This document shows, in pieces, positions 57,591 to 64,000 of a stretch of DNA of 64,000 bases. The notes under the pieces are model-generated. The model was not told where the DNA came from. It saw nothing but the letters and a program-made list of their open reading frames with translations, and made no database searches. Origin of the DNA: Roseburia hominis (GTDB taxonomy: Bacteria; Bacillota; Clostridia; Lachnospirales; Lachnospiraceae); the NCBI RefSeq assembly GCF_021531695.1, contig NZ_JADYUI010000002.1, positions 1-64,000 of the forward strand, read 5' to 3'. Position numbers and translations under genes: made by a program. The stretch's first letter is position 1; the number at the start of each line of letters is the position of its first letter.

Positions 57591-58802
57591 TTATTTTCTG
57601 GTATTTTTCAAAAATTCCGGAATCTTAATATCTTTTTCCTGAATACTGCTTTCCGGTTTCTTTGGTTTCTGGATTCCGCTGAAGCCACCTGCCGGAGTAA
57701 CACTGGATGTTGTATTACCCGTTGTATGTACGGAACCAAGTCCTGCTCCTGCTGTTCTTGAAACAAATCCATTTGTTACCGGTCTCGCATTGGAAGTACC
57801 GGAAGCATATTTGAGACCTGACATACCGGACATTACTTTCGGTGCCGGTGCTGCTTCCTCTAATCCGGTCGCGATAACGGTAATCGTTGCTTCATCTGTC
57901 ATCGTCTCATCATATTTTGCACCAAAGATGATGTTTGCATCATCTCCTGCCAGATCCTGTACATAACTTGCCGCATCACTGGCATCCATAAGGGAAATAT
58001 CACCGGAAATATTGATAATAACGTGTGAAGCACCGGTAATTGTTGTCTCAAGAAGCGGACTCGCTACTGCAAGTTTCACAGCTTCGATTGCCTTATCATC
58101 TCCCTTTGCCATACCGATACCGATATGTGCAAGTCCTTTATCTTTCATAACAGTCTGAACATCGGCAAAATCAAGATTAATCAGCGCCGGTAAATTAATC
58201 AGATCGGTAATACCCTGTACTGCCTGCTGCAATACTTCATCTGCTTTCTTTAAGGCATCCGGCATCGTTGTTCTTCTGTCCACGATTTCCAGTAATTTAT
58301 CATTCGGAATTACAATTAAAGTATCCACATTCTCTTTTAAGCGTTCAATTCCGGAAAGTGCATTGACCATACGGGTCTTTGCTTCAAACTTAAATGGCTT
58401 TGTTACCACGCCAACAGTAAGAATTCCCTGCTCTTTTGCAATTTTTGCTACAACAGGTGCTGCCCCTGTACCGGTACCGCCACCCATACCACAGGTAACG
58501 AACACCATATCTGCGCCTTTTACTGCTGCCGCCAGTTCCTCAGCATTCTCCTCTGCTGCTTTCTGTCCAATCTCAGGCTGTGCTCCTGCCCCGAGTCCCT
58601 TGGTCAGTTTCTCACCAATCTGAATCAAAGTAGGTGCTTTGCAAAGATTCAAAGCCTGTTTATCTGCATTTATTCCGATAAATTCCACGCCACCAATATT
58701 TTCATCAATCATTCTGTTTACAGCGTTATTTCCTGCTCCACCAACGCCGACCACTATTATTTTTGCATTGGAATCTGTTTCCGTTGTTGTTATTTCAAGC
58801 AA
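57591..58802 (-). CDS. ftsZ: Cell division protein FtsZ
   Basis: 403 residues, tubulin-like GTPase forming the division ring. GTP-binding [13 protein letters not shown], the signature [10 protein letters not shown] and the T7 loop [11 protein letters not shown] are present. A variable linker (about 320-385) ends in the conserved C-terminal peptide [12 protein letters not shown] that binds FtsA/SepF. No ATG is available; the start is TTG, 7 nt after GGAGG. Last gene of the dcw operon here; ftsA is absent. Confidence 0.96.
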   Translation of the reverse strand: MLEITTTETDSNAKIIVVGVGGAGNNAVNRMIDENIGGVEFIGINADKQALNLCKAPTLIQIGEKLTKGLGAGAQPEIGQKAAEENAEELAAAVKGADMVFVTCGMGGGTGTGAAPVVAKIAKEQGILTVGVVTKPFKFEAKTRMVNALSGIERLKENVDTLIVIPNDKLLEIVDRRTTMPDALKKADEVLQQAVQGITDLINLPALINLDFADVQTVMKDKGLAHIGIGMAKGDDKAIEAVKLAVASPLLETTITGASHVIINISGDISLMDASDAASYVQDLAGDDANIIFGAKYDETMTDEATITVIATGLEEAAPAPKVMSGMSGLKYASGTSNARPVTNGFVSRTAGAGLGSVHTTGNTTSSVTPAGGFSGIQKPKKPESSIQEKDIKIPEFLKNTRK

Positions 58803-58924
58803 GGTAGTTCCTCCTTCTTTTCCTTAACCTTCTGTCAAGATAAGTCTTTTTCTAACCATATATTCTATAATATAATTTTTCAAATAAATAATCAACCTAA
58901 AATTTTGAAAATTACCATTTTCTT

Positions 58925-59674
58925 TTACTCATTTTTCACAAAAGTAATGTCGCTCGTTTCTTCTGACCAGCTTTCCATATGCAAAACACCGTTAAGTCCT
59001 GCAATGCTTGGATAAATATAGGACAAACGGCTTATCTTCTCCGTCAGATTATCCGAATTTCCAAGCATGACCGCAACATTTCCATAATATAAAGTAATTT
59101 CCCTGTTTGTATTATAATCAATCGTATCCGGTATAAGCTCATATTTTTTTAATGTCTGGGTTAAAGAAAGCAATGTTTTTAATGCTTTTTTATTCTCAAG
59201 CGGTAATTTTTCATATAACACCACATGTTCACAGGAAATTCCGGTAATCTTAGGTACTCCCTCAATGATTTTAGAAGAAGTTTCTTCCACAAATCCATCT
59301 TTGTCAAAATAAGCATTCTGCCCGATGGACTCTATGTACAAATAACCTAACAGCCCCTTTTCATATACGTTAATATGTATCTTATGTGGGTCTTTTAACG
59401 TCACTTCCATCGTATCTACAAACGGAACTTCCTTTGTATCCAGCATCTTATACTTTAAATAAACATACAATGAATTCCACGAATAGGAATCATTTAGAAT
59501 ACTTGCTGCAATCTGTTCATCGGAATACAATTCATTTCCTTCCACCTCGACCGCCTTTACCGTAAATAAATGAATGACTAAACATCCACTAAGAACAAGT
59601 ACCAGAAAGAAAGATAAAATGACAATTGTTTTTATTTTTTTTCGTTTTTTTCTTTTTCTTTCATCACGAATCAT
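58925..59674 (-). CDS. divIB: Cell division protein DivIB/FtsQ
   Basis: 249 residues. A basic cytoplasmic tail (RDERKRKKRKKIK), one transmembrane helix (about 17-37), a POTRA domain (VKAVEVEGNELYSDEQIAASI) and the FtsQ-type beta domain. It joins the FtsL/DivIC divisome complex. The stop is followed by 122 bp before ftsZ. It sits 4 bp behind ftsW. Confidence 0.85.
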   Translation of the reverse strand: MIRDERKRKKRKKIKTIVILSFFLVLVLSGCLVIHLFTVKAVEVEGNELYSDEQIAASILNDSYSWNSLYVYLKYKMLDTKEVPFVDTMEVTLKDPHKIHINVYEKGLLGYLYIESIGQNAYFDKDGFVEETSSKIIEGVPKITGISCEHVVLYEKLPLENKKALKTLLSLTQTLKKYELIPDTIDYNTNREITLYYGNVAVMLGNSDNLTEKISRLSYIYPSIAGLNGVLHMESWSEETSDITFVKNE

Positions 59675-59678
59675 AGTA

Positions 59679-60791
59679 TTATGCCTCTAGCTTTATTCCT
59701 CTCGATACACTGAGTGCCAGCCCCATCTCGGAAAGCAGGAACAAAATGGATGTACCGCCATAACTGATAAACGGTAATGTAATACCGGTGTTTGGAATTG
59801 TATTGGTTACAACGGCGATATTTAAAATGACCTGAATTGCCACATGTGCCATGACACCGACTACAAGTAATGCCCCATACAAATCCGGCGCATTATTTGC
59901 AATCACCATAAAACGCCAGATCATCATAAGAAATAATAATATCACACAGATTGCGCCAAACAGTCCCAACTCCTCACAGATAATAGAAAAAATCATATCG
60001 TTCTGTGCTTCCGGTACGAATCCTAGCTTCTGCATACTTTCGCCAAGTCCCTTTCCAAAAAGTCCGCCCGAACCAATCGCATACAATCCCTGCAAGGTCT
60101 GATACCCTTTTTCAAAATTTTCCGGATGCAGCCAGATTTTCAAACGCTCTGCACGATAACTTTCAAACATAATAAAGACTGCACCAAACCCGACGCCGAG
60201 TCCGCCCATCAAAACGAATTGCAGATATTTCGGGCTTGCCACAAACACCAGTACAACTGTTATTCCAAGAATAATAATTGCTGTACTAAGGTTATTATAG
60301 GCAATAACTGCAACAATCGGCAACACAACAGCAACGATCTTTACCACATTCTTAAAACTCGCCATTTTCTTCGGCATCTTACTGATTGTCGTTGCCAGAA
60401 AAATGATAACGCAAAGCTTCGCAAAATCAGATGGCTGAAATGACAGAGGACCCAGACGAAGCCAGCGCTTGGAACCATTCACACTACTTCCGATAAAAAT
60501 AACGGCAGTACATAGTCCAAGTGCCAGAAGATAAGCCACTCCGGCGAATCTCGCCCACACATGATAATCAATCTTTGAAATAACAGTCATTGCGATTACA
60601 CCAAGCGTTGTCGCAAAAAGCTGTTTTTTCAGATAATAGGCGGCATCCCCAAACTTGATCTCACCATTGTAGGAACTGGTACTGTATAACATGACCAGAC
60701 CAAAACAAATTAAAAAGATAATAATAAATAAAAGGCTGTAATCAAAATATTTAATTGGCTTTTCTTTGCCGGTTCTTTGCCTTTTACTCAT
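59679..60791 (-). CDS. ftsW: SEDS peptidoglycan polymerase FtsW
   Basis: 370 residues with about ten membrane helices. Characteristic stretches are SLLFIIIFLICFGLVMLYSTSSY, LSFQPSDFAKL, the long loop with GLYAIGSGGLFGKGLGES, and PFISYGGTSILFLLSEMGLALSVSR. It polymerises lipid II at the septum with a class B PBP, the one whose gene is broken at the right end of the window. It is 4 bp behind murD and 4 bp before divIB. Confidence 0.94.
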   Translation of the reverse strand: MSKRQRTGKEKPIKYFDYSLLFIIIFLICFGLVMLYSTSSYNGEIKFGDAAYYLKKQLFATTLGVIAMTVISKIDYHVWARFAGVAYLLALGLCTAVIFIGSSVNGSKRWLRLGPLSFQPSDFAKLCVIIFLATTISKMPKKMASFKNVVKIVAVVLPIVAVIAYNNLSTAIIILGITVVLVFVASPKYLQFVLMGGLGVGFGAVFIMFESYRAERLKIWLHPENFEKGYQTLQGLYAIGSGGLFGKGLGESMQKLGFVPEAQNDMIFSIICEELGLFGAICVILLFLMMIWRFMVIANNAPDLYGALLVVGVMAHVAIQVILNIAVVTNTIPNTGITLPFISYGGTSILFLLSEMGLALSVSRGIKLEA

Positions 60792-60795
60792 CGAC

Positions 60796-62157
60796 TCACT
60801 CCTTTAAGCCTGTTACAATTTCCTTAAACATTTCTCCACGCTGTTCATAGCTTTGAAACATATCCCAGCTCGCACATGCCGGAGAAAGCAAAACAGCATC
60901 CCCGCTTACGGCATTCTCATAGCAGATATTTACTGCTTCTTCTAAGGTATCTGCAAAAACAAATTCATGAAATCCATGTTTTTTTGCAGTATTCGCAATT
61001 TTTTCCCTTGTTGCACCAATCAGGACTAATTTTTTAACCTTTCCATCAAATGCTTCAATCCACTCATCATATTCGGACTGCTTATCATATCCACCGCCAA
61101 TTAAAAACGTTGGACGGTTCATCGCGCGGATTCCCTGAATTGCAGCATCCGGATTGGTTCCCTTTGAATCATTATAAAATTTAACTCCGCGTTTTTCCGT
61201 AACATACTCAATTCTATGCTCTACCGCTTTAAATCTTACCAGAACTTCTTTTATTTTATCAAATGAAACACCATAATAATATGCCATTGCTGTTGCTGCC
61301 ATAACATTTTCGTAATTGTGGCGTCCCAAAAGATTTAATTCATTGACATTGCAAACAACTGTTGTCTTTCCCGCTTCGGCAAATAAAATATTTTCTCCAT
61401 CAAGATAAAATCCGTCCTGTAATTTTTCCCTGCTGCTGAAATAAACAGCTTTGCATGATAACGTCTTTCCAAACTCACGTAAAACAGTATCATCATAATT
61501 TAAAACACAAACCCCGGCACTGTCCTGATTTTTCGTAATACTTTCTTTTGCCGCAATATAGTTTTCCATCGTATGATGACGATTCAAATGATCCGGCGTG
61601 ATATTTAAAATTGCTGTTACCTTTGGTTTAAATTCTACTGCGGTTTCAAGCTGAAAACTGCTGATTTCCGCTACCGTTACCGTATCCTCTTTTGTTTCAT
61701 CTGCCACACTTGTATATGGAATTCCGATATTACCGACAACTTTCACGTCGTCCTTTACATGTTCCATAATCTCACCTAAAAGTGCGGTTGTTGTTGTCTT
61801 TCCATTTGTTCCGGTAATGGCTAAGATATCCCCTTTTGCACACTGATAAGCAAGCTCGATTTCTCCGATAATAAGAACTCCTCTGTCACGAAAATCATTC
61901 ACCATCGGAAGATCCGTCGGCACACCCGGACTTAATACAACAATATCAAGATTCTTTTTCACCTCATCCGGCAATTCCCCGATTACAATTCTGGCATCCG
62001 AAAATACTTCTGCTTTTTCTCTAATTTCTTCTATTTTTGCATCCTTATTTCCCTCAAAAAGAATAAGATCTGCCTGTTTCTTTTTTAGCAACGCAAAAGC
62101 TGCAATTCCACTTTTCCCGGTTCCAACAACTAAAACTTTCTTCCCTGTAAATTCCAT
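60796..62157 (-). CDS. murD: UDP-N-acetylmuramoylalanine--D-glutamate ligase
   Basis: 453 residues from the ATG at 62157 with AAAGGAG upstream; a longer frame into mraY is rejected. N-terminal Rossmann domain (VLVVGTGKSGIAAF), central ATPase domain with AITGTNGKTTTTALLGEI, and C-terminal domain with NDSKGTNPDAA and LLSPACASWDMFQSYEQRGE. It adds D-glutamate to UDP-MurNAc-Ala in the cytoplasm. Between mraY and ftsW. Confidence 0.96.
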   Translation of the reverse strand: MEFTGKKVLVVGTGKSGIAAFALLKKKQADLILFEGNKDAKIEEIREKAEVFSDARIVIGELPDEVKKNLDIVVLSPGVPTDLPMVNDFRDRGVLIIGEIELAYQCAKGDILAITGTNGKTTTTALLGEIMEHVKDDVKVVGNIGIPYTSVADETKEDTVTVAEISSFQLETAVEFKPKVTAILNITPDHLNRHHTMENYIAAKESITKNQDSAGVCVLNYDDTVLREFGKTLSCKAVYFSSREKLQDGFYLDGENILFAEAGKTTVVCNVNELNLLGRHNYENVMAATAMAYYYGVSFDKIKEVLVRFKAVEHRIEYVTEKRGVKFYNDSKGTNPDAAIQGIRAMNRPTFLIGGGYDKQSEYDEWIEAFDGKVKKLVLIGATREKIANTAKKHGFHEFVFADTLEEAVNICYENAVSGDAVLLSPACASWDMFQSYEQRGEMFKEIVTGLKE

Positions 62158-62195
62158 GTTTTCTCCTTTTGCCCTACCTTCCGGCAATTTTATAT

Positions 62196-63149
62196 TTATA
62201 ATGCAAGCAATGCCACCATGCAAAGAAGCGCAGTAATAATAGAAAATACTGCAACTACCTTTGTTTCAGACCATCCGCCAAGTTCAAAATGATGATGAAT
62301 TGGTGCCATACGGAAAATTCGTTTTCCGCCTGTCTTTTTAAAATAAGTGACCTGAATAATAACCGATAAAACTTCAACCAAATAAATAAATCCAACAATC
62401 AGAATAAACAACGGCATCTGTAACATATATGCCGTACCTGCAACAAATCCACCGAGTGCCAGAGATCCGGTATCTCCCATAAATACACTTGCCGGATAAA
62501 CATTAAATAACAAAAATCCAAGTAACGCCCCGACTACTGCACAGGTAATAGGCTCTATTCCGCTTGCTGTTCCGACTGAAACCACGCTAAAAAAGGTTGC
62601 GACCATAATCGTAACACTCGTTGCGAGTCCATCTAAACCATCCGTAAAATTAACTCCATTTACGGTTCCTATGACTGCAAAAAACAATAGTGGAATTGCC
62701 ACCCAGCCTAAATCTAAGTATTTTCCATGACTGAATGGAATTAACATCTCAAGAGATACGCCGGAAACTTTCACCATGTATACCGCAAAAATTGCCGTAA
62801 CCACAATCTGAAGCAACATTTTCTGCCAGGCTAAAAGTCCATCGGAACGACGTAACACTACTTTTAAATAATCATCTAAAAATCCGATAATTCCAAATCC
62901 TACCGTCAGAAATAAAACCGGAATGATTTTCGGATAATCTTTCATATAAAAAATGCAGGTAATAATGACACTAAGCAAAATAATGATTCCGCCCATCGTC
63001 GGAGTTCCCATCTTCTTCTGATGCGATTCCAACTCTTTCCGCTCGGTCTGACCAACCTTTAATCGTTTTAAGACCGGTATGATAAGCGGTGCTAATACTG
63101 CACTGATCACAAACGCTATAAGAACCGGTATAATTGCATGATATAACAT
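62196..63149 (-). CDS. mraY: Phospho-N-acetylmuramoyl-pentapeptide-transferase
   Basis: 317 residues, about ten membrane helices. Signature residues: KKMGTPTMGGIIIL, GFLDDYLKV, NFTDGLDGLA with the catalytic aspartates, and FRMAPIHHHFELGGWSE. It makes lipid I at the inner membrane face. The ATG at 63149 (GAGG 8 nt away) is preferred over the GTG three codons earlier. Confidence 0.96.
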   Translation of the reverse strand: MLYHAIIPVLIAFVISAVLAPLIIPVLKRLKVGQTERKELESHQKKMGTPTMGGIIILLSVIITCIFYMKDYPKIIPVLFLTVGFGIIGFLDDYLKVVLRRSDGLLAWQKMLLQIVVTAIFAVYMVKVSGVSLEMLIPFSHGKYLDLGWVAIPLLFFAVIGTVNGVNFTDGLDGLATSVTIMVATFFSVVSVGTASGIEPITCAVVGALLGFLLFNVYPASVFMGDTGSLALGGFVAGTAYMLQMPLFILIVGFIYLVEVLSVIIQVTYFKKTGGKRIFRMAPIHHHFELGGWSETKVVAVFSIITALLCMVALLAL

Positions 63150-63219
63150 AACTGACACCTCTTTATTGTACTTTTATCCATATCTATCAAGTATACGTTA
63201 TTTTTTTCTAATGTGCAAG

Positions 63220-63903
63220 TTATTCCACACGTTCTCCTGCATTTTCCGTAACAGTCTGGCCGTCACTTTGTATTCCAAGATAAGGCAGAATATTTTCAAA
63301 AATTTCCTTACAGACCGGAGCTGCAATGGTTCCTCCGTAATAAACACCCTGCGGATTATGAATAATCACAAGACAAAGTACCTTTGGGTCATCTGCCGGT
63401 GCAAAACCCAAAAAAGAAGAGATATATTTATGGGCACTTCGCGGCAAGGTCTGGGAAGTAGCTGTCTTCCCACCTATTCTGTATCCTTCAATTTTAGCTT
63501 TTTTCCCACCTCCGTCCGATACTACTTTTTCCAGCAACATCCGCATCGTTGCCGAAGTCTGCTCACTTACAATGCCATCCACTGTCTGATACTCAAAAGT
63601 TTCTACCGTCTCTTTCTCCTTGTTTTGTACCTCAATCCCAAAATGTGGAGTTACTCTCCTGCCCCCATTTATAATAGAAGAAACCGTTGTTGCAAGTTCT
63701 ATCGGTGTAATCTGAAATGACTGTCCGAAAGACATGGTAGCAAGCTCCACAAGCCCGATGTTATCTAAAGAATGCATGATCGTCGTTGCTTCTCCCGGCA
63801 GATCAATGTTTGTTTTGGAAAGCAAGCCAAATTGCTTAAAATAGCGATAAAAATTATCTACTCCAAGTCTTAATCCCAGTTCTATAAAAACAGGGTTACA
63901 GGT
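63220..63903 (-). pseudogene. spoVD: 3' part of a class B PBP gene (SpoVD/FtsI), interrupted at its SxN motif
   Basis: About 227 residues of clear transpeptidase: CNPVFIELGLRLGVDNFYRYF, GIDLPGEATTIMH-type sequence (here NIDLPGEATTIMHS), LATMSFGQSFQITPIE and the third motif GGKTATSQTLPRS, where KTA replaces the usual KTG, a variant I believe common in this family's SpoVD. The serine motif and everything upstream are missing. Homology stops at TCN, where SCN is expected (63898-63903). The frame continues only to an ATG at 63942, with a stop codon just before it. Confidence 0.75.
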
Positions 63904-64000
63904 AGTTTTTAAATTCTGTTTTTTTACTGCTTTACCAACCATTTCCCCTTATGAGTATTTCCATTTCTCTGATACTCAATCAATCCTTTTTCTTTTAATT
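63904..64000 (-). other. Foreign sequence joined to the broken spoVD
   Basis: The minus strand from the right edge reads, in another frame, LKEKGLIEYQRNGNTHKGK and five further residues to a TAA at 63924-63926. It looks like the C-terminal end of an unrelated protein and has no PBP features. It is probably the 3' end of an inserted element running beyond the window. Too short to name. Confidence 0.5.

Noticed and set aside
63220-63942. Intact short PBP gene starting at 63942
   Set aside because: It would lack the SxxK serine, the anchor and half of the transpeptidase domain; residues before CNPVF do not resemble the family.

Overview
The window is a stretch of chromosome from a low-GC, spore-forming anaerobic Firmicute, most likely a Lachnospiraceae (Roseburia/Eubacterium/Coprococcus-like) bacterium. 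The evidence is the spoIIGA-sigE-sigG sporulation block, HydF for [FeFe]-hydrogenase maturation, CIRCE-controlled hrcA-grpE-dnaK-dnaJ, the ireB-ruvX-DUF1292 trio and a Firmicutes dcw cluster. Almost every gene is on the minus strand; aroC, the HPr-like gene, the LUD gene and sigG are the plus-strand exceptions. I saw no rRNA, tRNA, CRISPR or complete insertion sequence.

Layout, left to right. 1-1900: structured repeats, a cold-shock gene and mscS. 1901-8950: one five-gene minus-strand operon read leuB-ilvD-ilvB-serC-serA, with a good promoter and an attenuator-like leader. 9025-13977: chemotaxis receptor, yajC, tgt, aroC and a small HExxH protein. 14000-20995: a tRNA/RNA-metabolism run (mtaB, ireB, ruvX, DUF1292, RNase J, YlbF-like, short MltG-like, TrmR, U32/TrhP). 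21083-25622: His-less HPr-like protein, thiI-nifS, rsmE, prmA. 25958-31740: J-domain protein and the heat-shock operon with CIRCE. 32036-37803: N-rich membrane protein, hemW, lepA, class A PBP. 37897-40695: coenzyme A cluster coaBC-coaX-panT. 40833-47227: ppk1, PIN-PhoH with a start-region frameshift, HAD phosphatase, LUD protein, HydF. 47289-50067: argS and a DapF-fold protein with both catalytic cysteines changed to serine.

50068-52845 is the most unusual part. Two direct copies of a roughly 450-nt, strongly base-paired sequence bracket a shortened flavin-binding gene, an Rrf2 regulator with probable operators, and a yjdF (DUF2992) gene behind a yjdF-type riboswitch. One copy carries an extra 232-nt rod-like hairpin, and a 21-codon ORF with a very strong ribosome binding site runs into its edge.

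52846-57482 is the sporulation sigma block (sigG, a beta-CASP nuclease-like gene, sigE, spoIIGA with a Spo0A-type promoter). 57591-63903 is the division/cell-wall operon spoVD-mraY-murD-ftsW-divIB-ftsZ. The spoVD/ftsI reading frame breaks exactly at its SxN motif near 63903, and the last ~97 bases look unrelated, so a mobile or intervening element may interrupt it. Several families of intergenic palindromic elements recur through the window, including a ~190-200 bp cloverleaf-like element present twice.
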